Shown here in pieces: positions 1 to 7,548 of a stretch of DNA of 64,000 bases. The DNA comes from Levilactobacillus zymae (GTDB lineage: Bacteria > Bacillota > Bacilli > Lactobacillales > Lactobacillaceae): the NCBI RefSeq assembly GCF_032190635.1, contig NZ_JAVLAS010000001.1, positions 434,001 through 498,000 of the forward strand. Reading direction: 5' to 3'. The notes below the pieces were generated by a model. The model ran no database searches. It had not been told where the DNA came from and saw nothing but the letters and a program-made list of their open reading frames with translations. Numbering within the stretch: the first letter of the stretch is position 1; each line of letters opens with the position of its first letter. The position numbers were made by a program, and so were the translations under genes.

Positions 1-387
1 ACTCTGCAGGTTGCCGTCCAAAGTGATGTGGCCGTAAACGATGTACCAATTGCCACGTCGTTTGCCTACCTGGTCCGGATTCTCAGTCAGACCTTCATGT
101 CCTCGATTTACGGGGTTGTCTTGAGTAAGGCCTTGGCCGCGGGTGTGCAAGCTAATCACGGGCGGATCACCATGGGGATGCTCAATAAATTGACCAATTC
201 GCAAACGGCCAGTGGGCTCCCAGCCAAACTATTACCGGCCATGCGCACCATCCTGTATCAGGGGATGCACAACATTATGGTCTTGGCGTTGGGGCTGGTC
301 TTGGTGATTGTCGTACTGATCGGTTGGCTGTTATTCCGTCAACATCGCCACGCCTTAGTCCTGAAACGACAACGGCATACCGCTTAA
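1..387 (+). CDS. MFS multidrug efflux transporter, C-terminal part (5' end outside window)
   Basis: The reading frame is open from base 1, so the gene begins before the window and only its last 128 residues are seen. They hold part of a transmembrane region (FAYLVRILSQTFMSSIYGVV), a hydrophilic loop, a last hydrophobic helix (IMVLALGLVLVIVVLIGWLLF) and a basic tail. The pattern of an A-T-S-x-R-x-x-S/G-x-x-x-G-x-A helix is like the late helices of DHA2/EmrB-QacA drug:H+ antiporters of the major facilitator superfamily. An internal GTG at 28 is not a convincing start because it has no ribosome site. A strong terminator follows at once. The subfamily is inferred from a fragment; the substrate cannot be told. 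Confidence 0.7.
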   Translation, partial: TLQVAVQSDVAVNDVPIATSFAYLVRILSQTFMSSIYGVVLSKALAAGVQANHGRITMGMLNKLTNSQTASGLPAKLLPAMRTILYQGMHNIMVLALGLVLVIVVLIGWLLFRQHRHALVLKRQRHTA

Positions 388-390
388 TCG

Positions 391-425
391 AATGGTCACC
401 CAGTCGCGCTGGGTGACCATTTTTT
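391..425 (+). terminator. Rho-independent terminator of MFS gene
   Basis: A 13-bp stem (AATGGTCACCCAG paired with CTGGGTGACCATT) closes a short GC loop and runs into TTTTT, directly after the stop codon of the efflux gene. Confidence 0.9.
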
Positions 426-939
426 AGGTTCACGGGAACAAATCAAACGACCACGCGCAGTTTACCGACCGCAAGGGGGAGAAAAATGTCCCGGGAAATA
501 TTGCGGCTAGAGATGTCCCGGTGGGGCCCTAGGTCGTGACTGTCGTAGATTGCAGGAGTTACCGGCTCGTCGATGGTTAACCATGAATACCATGAACCAT
601 GAGCGATGGTTTGGATTTATGATGATTCTGAAGGGACATTATGAGTCGGCAGAGATGATTATCGGTGTTAAATAATATCACAAATAGTTGAATGTGTGGC
701 AACGGATTTAAAAGAACGTCGTTAGTGAATAACTTTTACGCTAATCCAGTGATATCAATGCTTTCAAACGATTTTGATTAAATTAAATAAAATAAAAACG
801 CCCTCAAAAGTTTCAGACTGTAGTTAATCCCCACAAATGATGTTATACTGGCCTCAATGAAACGATTACAGCATTTATATTCGGATTAAAATGGATAATT
901 TCAAGCCCATATGCTGCAAAACTTAAGGGGGAGACTGTT
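426..939. other. Intergenic region upstream of the LPXTG protein
   Basis: About 510 bp without a credible gene. The first half has normal composition with no recognisable element; from about 660 it turns AT-rich and leads into the extended -10 promoter near 841. No operator or riboswitch was recognised. Confidence 0.5.
841..849 (+). promoter_or_regulatory. Extended -10 promoter element for the LPXTG protein gene
   Basis: TGTTATACT is an extended -10 (TG, one base, TATACT). No good -35 is visible 16-18 bp upstream, which is typical of extended -10 promoters. The leader to the TTG start is about 85 nt and carries the ribosome site AAGGGGGAGA at 925-934. Confidence 0.55.
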
Positions 940-3612
940 TTGAATACGAAAAAATTGTTGACCGGAAAAACCCGACAAAATCGTTGGGTGTTAACTAGCG
1001 CAGCGGCAATGACGCTGGCGATGATGACTTTAGGCGGGCAAGTGGCCCATGCGGACGCCACCCCAGCCAAGGCAACTGCGGAAACCGAAACCACGGGGGC
1101 CGCGGCCCAGCAGCCTAAAGAGGTCGCCTTGACTTCGACGAAGACCACCTCGGCAGCAACGGCGTCGACAGCGGAAAACGACGCTCAAGAAACGGACCCG
1201 GCGCAGACCGCCACGAGTTCCACTGAAACGACCAAGAATGAGACCGCTTTACCGGAAACTGATCCGGCAACGACGGATACTACGACCACGGATCCAGCCA
1301 AGACACAATCGGCCTCGACGTCTGAGCCGACCACTCCAGCCACCGAATCAGCGGGGGCGCAGGCCCCGGCATCTAAGACCTCAACGCCTCAGGCGGCAAC
1401 GACGGCCAAGCCAACGGTTAAGCAGGCCGCGGCTAAGGTGGATGCCCAGCCGGAAGGTGTCACCCCGGCCCTGCGTTCGACTAAGAAGCTGGCCGAGGTT
1501 CAACCAATGACGACTAACGTTAAGTTACGCCATGTGGTGGCCCCGGTCGCCGAAACAACGGCATTGAGCGATGCCGACCAGACAATTGATCAGTGGATGC
1601 CCAATAAGAAGCTACAAAACCTAGTTTTCGCACAATTAAACCGGTTAAAACCGGACGGTAAGACATGGGCGAGTCCCTCAGATATTACTCAAAATGATAT
1701 GTTATTTTTAACATCACTATCTGATAGTAATACGTACAATGAAGATGGTTCTCAATATTCGTTGGAGGGTCTCCAATATGCAACCAACTTAACGAGCTTA
1801 TATTTAGTTTCTAATCTAGATACGGCCTATTATGGCAATATTACTGATATTTCTCCCTTGAAGAAATTAACTAAGTTAAAGAAATTAAGCCTATTTAGTA
1901 ATCGCATCCAAGACGTTACCCCCATTGCTGGCCTCAATAATCTAGATTTATTACAACTCCAATTTAACAGTATTTCGGATTTTTCTAGTCTGAAGGGAAA
2001 TCATTACGGTGATTTTCAATATAACAATCAATTTATTATGCTTGATGATATTGTAAAGATTGATCAAAACGCCCGTACTTATCACTTTACGCCGGAGTTT
2101 TACCTTCCGGACGGCTCGAAAGCGACGTTAATCCCAGCTCAGGGAGTTGGTTATCCGGTGAAAGCGTCGCCGTTAACGTACAGGCTGTACTATTCGGCTT
2201 CGGATGCAAATAATGTGACAGCGGATGGTCAAGGCGGTTTGCTATATACGAACATTCGTAATCAGATAACCCCGGGGATTGATTACTTTCCAGGCCAGGA
2301 GTGGGTTCAGGTTGACCAATTACCGGAAATGTTTTATTTAACCGGTTCAGCGGTGGATGCTAACGGAACGGCCGTTTTTTCAATTGTTCAGCGATATCAG
2401 CTGGGTGATTTAGCACAACCTGTGACGGTTAAGTATCAGACGCAAGATGGAACTGAACTTACTGGCGATCTGAAGTTAACAGGATTTGTCAATGACAAGT
2501 ATACAACCGTCGAGAAGACCTTTGATGGTTACCATTTAAAGGAAGTTCAAGGTGCAGCTACGGGGACATTTACCACTTCGCCGCAGACCGTTACTTATAT
2601 TTATGCAAAGGACCAAGGAACGGTGACGGTCAATTACGTGGATGAACAGGGTAAGACTATTCACGACCCCGTCACACTGACAGGGGACCAGGGCGCAGAA
2701 TACACGACCACACCGGAAGTCATTCAGTATTACACGTTGAAGACCACACCGGCGAACGCCACCGGGGTTTATGGCAAGGACGCCATCAACGTGACCTACG
2801 TTTATACCCGCGACCAAGGTAGCGTGACGGTCCACTACGTCGACGATCAAGGAAACGTTCTCCAGGATCCGGACATCTTAACTGGAAATCAGGGAGACAC
2901 TTACACCACCACGGCGGCCACGATTAACGGTTACACGTTAACCACGACGCCAGACAACGCTACCGGGACTTACGGCGCGGCTAACGTCGACGTGACCTAC
3001 GTGTACCGCAAGGACGCCACGACGCCCGTTGTCCCACCCGTGACGACCGGGACGGTGACGGTCCACTACGTCGATGACCAGGGGAACGTCATCCAAGCGC
3101 CAACGACCATGACGGGAACCGCGGGAGATGCTTACGCCACGACGCCAGCTACGATTAATGGCTACCAGTTAACCACGACGCCAGACAACGCTACCGGGAC
3201 CTACACCGCGGGGAACGTTGACGTGACCTACGTGTACGTGAAGACGACCCAAGGTGGTGGCGGGGATACCGTCGATCCCGACAAGCCGACGACACCAACC
3301 AAGCCAACCAAGCCAACCAAGCCAACTAAGCCCACTAAACCTACGGCAACCAAGCCGGACCAGGTAGTGACGGGGGGCGCTGCGGCGATCTCGACTACCA
3401 GCCGGCCCACCGCGTTAGGGACTAAGTCTGGCCAATCAGTGTCAAGAACGGTGGCCGCCACAACGCCTGCTACGGCTGCGGGGACGCCAACCACGACGAC
3501 ACAGTTACCACAAACTAACGAACAATCGCAACACAGCTGGTTCGTTGGGGGCCTGGGCCTACTGTTGAGCCTGTTAGGCTTAGCCGGTTGGCGGAAGAAG
3601 AAATCTGAATAA
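940..3612 (+). CDS. LPXTG-anchored MucBP/leucine-rich surface protein
   Basis: Predicted sortase-anchored adhesin of 890 residues that starts at TTG (ribosome site AAGGGGGAGA). In order: a signal peptide of about 39 residues ending AHADA; a Thr/Ala/Glu-rich low-complexity stretch to about 190; an internalin-like block with short leucine-rich repeats (about 275-355, for example LKKLKKLSLFSNRI-type units); four MucBP-like repeats of about 65 residues (roughly 495-770; each begins with V-T-V-x-Y and ends in Y-V-Y or Y-I-Y); a K-P-T repeat wall-spanning segment; then LPQTN at 856-860, a hydrophobic helix and a KKKSE tail. MucBP domains are associated with binding mucin or host glycans, so an adhesion role is inferred. 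The leucine-rich part is visibly AT-richer than the rest. The gene is monocistronic. Confidence 0.92.
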   Translation: MNTKKLLTGKTRQNRWVLTSAAAMTLAMMTLGGQVAHADATPAKATAETETTGAAAQQPKEVALTSTKTTSAATASTAENDAQETDPAQTATSSTETTKNETALPETDPATTDTTTTDPAKTQSASTSEPTTPATESAGAQAPASKTSTPQAATTAKPTVKQAAAKVDAQPEGVTPALRSTKKLAEVQPMTTNVKLRHVVAPVAETTALSDADQTIDQWMPNKKLQNLVFAQLNRLKPDGKTWASPSDITQNDMLFLTSLSDSNTYNEDGSQYSLEGLQYATNLTSLYLVSNLDTAYYGNITDISPLKKLTKLKKLSLFSNRIQDVTPIAGLNNLDLLQLQFNSISDFSSLKGNHYGDFQYNNQFIMLDDIVKIDQNARTYHFTPEFYLPDGSKATLIPAQGVGYPVKASPLTYRLYYSASDANNVTADGQGGLLYTNIRNQITPGIDYFPGQEWVQVDQLPEMFYLTGSAVDANGTAVFSIVQRYQLGDLAQPVTVKYQTQDGTELTGDLKLTGFVNDKYTTVEKTFDGYHLKEVQGAATGTFTTSPQTVTYIYAKDQGTVTVNYVDEQGKTIHDPVTLTGDQGAEYTTTPEVIQYYTLKTTPANATGVYGKDAINVTYVYTRDQGSVTVHYVDDQGNVLQDPDILTGNQGDTYTTTAATINGYTLTTTPDNATGTYGAANVDVTYVYRKDATTPVVPPVTTGTVTVHYVDDQGNVIQAPTTMTGTAGDAYATTPATINGYQLTTTPDNATGTYTAGNVDVTYVYVKTTQGGGGDTVDPDKPTTPTKPTKPTKPTKPTKPTATKPDQVVTGGAAAISTTSRPTALGTKSGQSVSRTVAATTPATAAGTPTTTTQLPQTNEQSQHSWFVGGLGLLLSLLGLAGWRKKKSE
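2422..3240 (+). repeat. Tandem MucBP-type repeats in the surface protein gene
   Basis: Four in-frame units of about 195 bp begin near 2422, 2617, 2818 and 3049. The last two are nearly identical at DNA level (both contain GTGACGGTCCACTACGTCGA-like and ACGCCAGACAACGCTACCGG segments), which indicates recent duplication or conversion; the first is the most diverged. Confidence 0.8.
3294..3353 (+). repeat. K-P-T wall-spanning repeat
   Basis: A 9-bp unit (CCAACCAAG with silent variation) is repeated about six times and encodes Pro-Thr-Lys triplets between the MucBP repeats and the sorting signal. Such tracts can change length by slippage. Confidence 0.8.
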
Positions 3613-3630
3613 CGGCTGTTTAATCGCCTA

Positions 3631-3667
3631 AAAGACGCCCAACGGAAATTTCCCGTTGGGCGTCTTT
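3631..3667. terminator. Bidirectional terminator between the LPXTG gene and the hydrolase gene
   Basis: The stem AAAGACGCCCAACGG / CCGTTGGGCGTCTTT has A and T runs on its two sides, so it can stop transcription from both convergent genes. Confidence 0.85.
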
Positions 3668-3680
3668 GACTGAGTTGAAC

Positions 3681-4682
3681 CTAATCGGAAACGGCATCGG
3701 GCGTCAGTTCCTGTACGTGGACCTGATGGCTGATGGGGTATTCTTGTGGTTCGGTTAAATTTTCCAGCAAGTCGTCGGTTAACGCGACCCGTTGGAGAAC
3801 GAGATTATCGTAGGGCTCCATGTAATAGGCCCGTTCGTCGAGACTCATGTAGCCCCGGTATTCGGTGTAATCACTGTCACCATTGTCCTTGAGCTTGACG
3901 CCCTTGGGAATCGTGACCGAATTTAAGATGTGCTGCAGAAGGTTCAATGACTCGCGCACGGTGCTGGTGTGCGCGGCATAATTCTTGAGGAAGGTAGTTC
4001 GGACGAACCGCGATGGTGACGTGAAATCACCGGGTAACCCCAGGGCACCGGTGCCGGGCCCTTGGGTGGCGAGCGTGTGGCCCATCAGCGGCGTTAACGG
4101 CCGTTCCTGGTTGGTCAGGGTGCCATAGGTGCTGAGGTTTTGGAGTTGCCAGGCCAGGTCGGGCGAGTTGGTCATCACGCCGACGGGATCGTCAATTAAA
4201 TGTAGTTCCCCGCCCTGTGGTTCCAGCAACATGGTCTTGCCGGTGGTGTCACTGATGATGAAGTGCAGGGGTGGAACCGCCCCGATGAAGTCGGCGGCCT
4301 TGTTAATCAAAGCAACCTGTTCAACCTTTTCGGCTAAGTCGTCCACGCTGGCGGCGTTACCCAGCGCCCAGGCCACGAAGTCTTGGGGGGCAATCCCCAA
4401 CTTATCGGCCGGAGTGTCGTCGAAATAGTAGACATTTCCTGGGAAATATAACGTGGCGACCCCGACCCCACATTCGTTGACCCCGTCGGTGTACATCTCG
4501 TGGTCGAGTAAGCGACCGGCCCCGACGAACCCGTACTGGGTGGTGTATTCCCCGGCATCGCCAGCAACGGTACGATTGCGGGGCATTACCATAATTCGAG
4601 CCCCAAAATCGATATCAAAGTCCATGGTCCGGGCCAAGAAATGATCCCCGCGACTGTTTTCATAGGTTAAACTGGTACACAT
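3681..4682 (-). CDS. Choloylglycine hydrolase family protein (bile salt hydrolase / penicillin V acylase)
   Basis: Ntn-hydrolase of 333 residues that cuts an amide bond, either in conjugated bile salts or penicillin-type/N-acyl substrates. I place the start at the ATG at 4682 rather than upstream ATGs because the catalytic Cys must become the N-terminal residue: this start gives Met-Cys2. The other family residues then fall where expected: Arg18 and Asp21 in LARTMDFD, Asn69 in VNECGVG, Asn172 in VMTNSPD and Arg225 in SPSRFVR. No signal peptide is visible, so the enzyme is cytosolic. It is monocistronic, convergent with the LPXTG gene. The family is clear; the choice between bile salt hydrolase and acylase specificity is not settled by sequence reading. 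Confidence 0.9.
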   Translation of the reverse strand: MCTSLTYENSRGDHFLARTMDFDIDFGARIMVMPRNRTVAGDAGEYTTQYGFVGAGRLLDHEMYTDGVNECGVGVATLYFPGNVYYFDDTPADKLGIAPQDFVAWALGNAASVDDLAEKVEQVALINKAADFIGAVPPLHFIISDTTGKTMLLEPQGGELHLIDDPVGVMTNSPDLAWQLQNLSTYGTLTNQERPLTPLMGHTLATQGPGTGALGLPGDFTSPSRFVRTTFLKNYAAHTSTVRESLNLLQHILNSVTIPKGVKLKDNGDSDYTEYRGYMSLDERAYYMEPYDNLVLQRVALTDDLLENLTEPQEYPISHQVHVQELTPDAVSD

Positions 4683-4718
4683 CAAAACCATCTCATTTCT
4701 TTTAGTAGTTGCCCCCAT

Positions 4719-5169
4719 TCTAAGGCCTGACCGGCAAAATGATGATTGATTGGCTAATTAATTGCGTCAATAGTAAGTCGATTATTTGAACTGGTGGGGT
4801 TAGTCGCTGTTGTGGGGCCGAAAGGTTATGCGACCGGGGGGCGGTTCCGGAGGGGGATTGGTTAAGTCACCAGCACAACGCCAAGGTGGCCGGACTACTG
4901 AAGTCACCTCTGACGGGCGCTGATGATTAAGAAGACGTTGCCGTGTCAGAAGTGAAGCGGCAATTGTTGGTGAGTATAGCTGAAAATCAATAACTCCCAA
5001 TTTAGCGAGAACGTTGACGCACAAGCGGTAAGTCATGTCAGCTATACAGCGCCTAAGACAGCTCTCTAGTCAACTACATGTAAAACTAATGAAGCTCCCG
5101 ACAATCGTTAGACGTATCTGTCCAATCGTTGTTGGGAGCTTTGTGGTTCATTTTAGATGCTTGTATTAA
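4719..5169. other. Intergenic region with an inverted repeat before the IS30 copy
   Basis: About 450 bp with no credible coding frame. The only clear structure is an imperfect long hairpin at 5092-5142 (AAGCTCCCGACAATCG against CAATCGTTGTTGGGAGCTT). It lacks a good T run, so it may be a relic terminator of a gene lost next to the insertion. Confidence 0.4.
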
Positions 5170-5193
5170 GGTAGATTGCAAATTTAATCCGAA
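5170..5193 (+). repeat. IS30 left inverted repeat
   Basis: 24-bp terminal repeat, GGTAGATTGCAAATTTAATC followed by CGAA. It matches the reverse complement of the right end at 22 of 24 positions. Confidence 0.9.
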
Positions 5194-6113
5194 TTTTTGG
5201 ACAAATTGGTCAGCATAACCTGATACGGTGTTTGCCAGTCGAGTATTTTAAGCGGTCGCTGGTTAATTTGGAGTAACGTCGTCGTTAAATCTTGAGCACT
5301 AATGTGCTCAAAACGAGTCCCCTTAGGATAAAAATAACGTAAATTCCGATTAAAGCGTTCATTACTACCACGTTCAGCTGGCGTATAAGCATGACAGTAA
5401 TAGGTCTTAATACCATATTGTGATTCAAATGATACTAGCCCACTAAACTCAGTACCACGGTCCACAGTAAAACTGTGCACCGGTCCATTAAAAGTTGTTA
5501 GGAACTTAGTCAGTGCTTCATTAACACTCGCTGTCGTTCGATCTTTTAACCGGTATGCCCAAAGGAACCGTGATTTTCGATCGATTAAAGTTAATAAAAC
5601 TGCCTTACTATGCCCACGAGGACCAACGACTGTATCTAGTTCAAAATCGCCGATGCGATTACGTTGATTAATCATCATGGGACGCTGTTCAATTGATCGC
5701 CCCAAAGATTGATTATATTTGGATCGTTGGTCAACGTTACGCCGTTGGCGTACGCCATGTTCAGGTAGATCATTCAAGGAGAAATCAATTCTCCCCTGAT
5801 TTAGCCAATTATAAATAGATTTAGTAGCTAGTTTAAATTCGTGAGCAATCATTCCTGGTGACCAGCTTAGACGTAAATGGTTGAGAATTTTTTGCTTTAA
5901 CTCATCGCTCAGCTTAGTTTTCCGACCACATCGTGATCGCTTGTATTCGGCATCTGTTTGTGCTAATTCAGCCTGATAAGGTTGACATCGAGATAATTCA
6001 TAAGAAATTGTTGACGGTGATCGGTTCAGCCGAACGCCCATTTGGATATTGGACAGCCCTAGTTCACAAAAGGTTTCGATTTTAATTCGTTCGGAATAGG
6101 TTATACTAGACAA
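5184..6113 (-). CDS. IS30-family transposase
   Basis: 309-residue DDE transposase. The N-terminal part (about 1-60) holds two helix-turn-helix segments typical of IS30 (YSERIKIETFCELGLS and IQMGVRLNRSPSTISYELSR). The catalytic core has D in FELDTVVGPRGHSKAVLLTL, D in FTVDRGTEFSG, and E in RGSNERFNRNLRYFYPKG, the usual D-D-E arrangement. Length is full for the family and there is no frameshift, so the element may still move. The gene reads leftward and ends within the left inverted repeat. Confidence 0.95.
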   Translation of the reverse strand: MSSITYSERIKIETFCELGLSNIQMGVRLNRSPSTISYELSRCQPYQAELAQTDAEYKRSRCGRKTKLSDELKQKILNHLRLSWSPGMIAHEFKLATKSIYNWLNQGRIDFSLNDLPEHGVRQRRNVDQRSKYNQSLGRSIEQRPMMINQRNRIGDFELDTVVGPRGHSKAVLLTLIDRKSRFLWAYRLKDRTTASVNEALTKFLTTFNGPVHSFTVDRGTEFSGLVSFESQYGIKTYYCHAYTPAERGSNERFNRNLRYFYPKGTRFEHISAQDLTTTLLQINQRPLKILDWQTPYQVMLTNLSKNSD

Positions 6114-6188
6114 AAGATCAGCTCCTAAAAGATGGGTTTGTGGTAAACACCATTTTAAAGGAAGCTGATCTTTTTTGTCCGAACAGCG

Positions 6189-6212
6189 TTCGGATTAATT
6201 TTACAATCTACC
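6189..6212 (-). repeat. IS30 right inverted repeat
   Basis: 24-bp terminal repeat whose reverse complement starts GGTAGATTGTAAAATTAATC; it lies 75 bp upstream of the transposase start and is followed by TTAA. Confidence 0.9.
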
Positions 6213-6236
6213 TTAAGCTATGATTTCTGAAATAGA

Positions 6237-6502
6237 CTAGACCCAATTCTCGTTTGGATAACCCGCTACGAGTCTTGTCCAACCACTTAATTTGGGATGT
6301 GTCTGATTGTTAACGTACAGAAAACTATCATGTTCTCTAGTTCGGATGACTGATTTCACAACCGTTAATTTGTCAGTTGGGTAGTCATAGGCCTGTGCAA
6401 TGAGTTTTGCTTTGTATTGGGTGTATTGTGGTGCGTTCCAGAAACTTTTAAATGGATAGACGATATCTGTCCCAAATCAAAACGTTCATCCAGTTTATCC
6501 AT
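6237..6502 (-). pseudogene. Frameshifted and truncated relic of a small secreted-protein gene, homologous to the gene at 6701
   Basis: Read leftward, a strong ribosome site (GGAGGCGG, 6518-6509) precedes ATG at 6502 and codes MDKLDERF; after that the frame breaks. The next frame, cut off from this start by a TGA, continues as DIVYPFKSFWNAPQYTQY... to TAG at 6237. That stretch matches the C-terminal part of the protein encoded at 6701-7453 (its LWNVVPYTQYPTKK... and KAAKRTRE... and ...YAGWVKSSYI segments). So this is a decayed paralogue with a frameshift and no signal peptide, lying directly beside the IS30 insertion. The homology is my own reading and is moderate. Confidence 0.65.
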
Positions 6503-6644
6503 TTAAACCGCCTCCAGTTGGTTTTAAATAGAACTTTAGAAAACAAGATAACCATAAAACAGGAAGCTTAACATCAACTAAATGTATCAATTGATATATT
6601 TAACGTTTAAGAATATTTTAAGGTATAAAATTATTGTTTTTGTA

Positions 6645-6657
6645 ATGTAATTTACAT
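6645..6657. promoter_or_regulatory. Possible operator: perfect 13-bp palindrome before the secreted protein gene
   Basis: ATGTAATTTACAT is an inverted repeat of six bases around one T, located just upstream of a TATACT -10 (6669-6674). This is a suitable place for a repressor or activator to bind. No family can be assigned. Confidence 0.35.
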
Positions 6658-6700
6658 ATGATTGGCGTTATACTTAACACCATCAAAGGAGGTTTGCCCA

Positions 6701-7453
6701 ATGAAACCAGTTACCAAGCACTTACTACTATCGTCGATGCTCATACTGGGTACTTTAGGTATGACATTAGAATCTCAGCAAAAAGTACATGCCGCCACCA
6801 TAAAGACTGGTTATACCACGCTTAAAACAGCCGCTTCAAAACGCAATGTCGCCACAACTGGAAAATACGCTTTATATACTAAGCCAGGTACGATCAAAGG
6901 TGCTAAGTTAGTTGCTTCCAAATCCCTAATGAAAAAGTTTGGCACCTATACAACTAAAGACGCCCAAACTTATGCTGATACCACTAAAAACCCAGCCTAT
7001 AAGGGATCAACCTACTATTTCCGAGCTTACGGTTATAAAGTGACTAATACCGGTTCGGTTTACTATCGCGTGGTTTCCATGAATAAAAAATATCGGGGCT
7101 ACGTATACGGTGGTAAAAAGATCAATAAATTTGCTGGTGGTCTCAGAACTGCCAAAACTACTTCTACCGTTACGAGCTATAATCATGCAAATGAATCTGT
7201 TGGGATTGCCGTTCCAGGCATATTATGGAATGTTGTCCCTTACACCCAATATCCCACTAAGAAATTAGGCCAAATGAAAGAAACCGTCGCAACTTCATTA
7301 CCACACGCCGCAAAGTTTAAGATTGTCAAGGCCGCTAAACGAACTCGCGAGGGTGACGTCTTTGATTACATCGTCTCAACCGACCAATATCACTACGCTG
7401 GTTGGGTCAAATCTTCTTATATTCGTTCCTACACAGATATCGATACCGAATAA
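6701..7453 (+). CDS. Secreted protein of unknown function
   Basis: 250 residues. The start is the ATG at 6701, eight bases after AAAGGAGG; an upstream in-frame start would lack a ribosome site. Residues 1-32 form a signal peptide (KHLLLSSMLILGTLGMTLE..., cleavage probably after VHA). The mature part is basic and rich in Tyr, Thr and Lys, with repeated short beta-like motifs (YTTLKTAASK, YYFRAYGYKV, YRVVSMNKKYRGYVYGGK, YHYAGWVKSSYI) like the SH3/GW-type wall-binding modules of many Lactobacillus surface proteins. No anchor or catalytic motif was seen. A -10 TATACT lies at 6669-6674 and a strong terminator follows. A decayed paralogue lies upstream at 6237-6502. Confidence 0.8.
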   Translation: MKPVTKHLLLSSMLILGTLGMTLESQQKVHAATIKTGYTTLKTAASKRNVATTGKYALYTKPGTIKGAKLVASKSLMKKFGTYTTKDAQTYADTTKNPAYKGSTYYFRAYGYKVTNTGSVYYRVVSMNKKYRGYVYGGKKINKFAGGLRTAKTTSTVTSYNHANESVGIAVPGILWNVVPYTQYPTKKLGQMKETVATSLPHAAKFKIVKAAKRTREGDVFDYIVSTDQYHYAGWVKSSYIRSYTDIDTE

Positions 7454-7488
7454 TAGATACACAGAGGTCAACAATTTAATCAACACTT

Positions 7489-7536
7489 AATGACGTACTT
7501 TAGGCTGAGTCATTAGCCTAAAGTACGTCATTTTTA
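7489..7536 (+). terminator. Strong terminator after the secreted protein gene
   Basis: An almost perfect 17-bp stem (AATGACGTACTTTAGGCT / AGCCTAAAGTACGTCATT) closes an eight-base loop and is followed by TTT. Confidence 0.9.
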
Positions 7537-7548
7537 ATAAGGTGGGCC

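Larger units (their letters stand above)
5170..6212 (-). mobile_element. IS30-family insertion sequence, ISLpl1-like, apparently complete
   Basis: The element is 1043 bp and is bounded by 24-bp imperfect inverted repeats (5170-5193 and 6189-6212, two mismatches) that begin GGTAGATTG. The tetranucleotide TTAA lies directly outside both ends (5166-5169 and 6213-6216), which looks like the target duplication. It carries one full-length transposase gene whose stop codon lies inside the left repeat. Size, repeat sequence and transposase length agree with what I recall of ISLpl1 of Lactiplantibacillus plantarum; that identity is from memory, not a search. Confidence 0.9.

Noticed and set aside
3294..3353. 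Short regular repeats that might suggest a CRISPR-like array
   Set aside because: The unit is 9 bp, in frame, and codes for K-P-T triplets of a wall-spanning segment.
4800..5036. Minus-strand frame of 78 codons between the hydrolase gene and the IS30 copy
   Set aside because: Pro/Arg-rich ending, no ribosome site and no recognisable similarity; treated as non-coding.
5092..5142. Hairpin before the IS30 element as a working terminator
   Set aside because: No T run follows in either direction and no gene ends next to it; kept only as a note.
6641..6656. GlnR/TnrA-type box TGTAATGTAATTTACA
   Set aside because: The half-sites are separated by 6 bp instead of the 7 required, so only an unassigned palindrome is reported.
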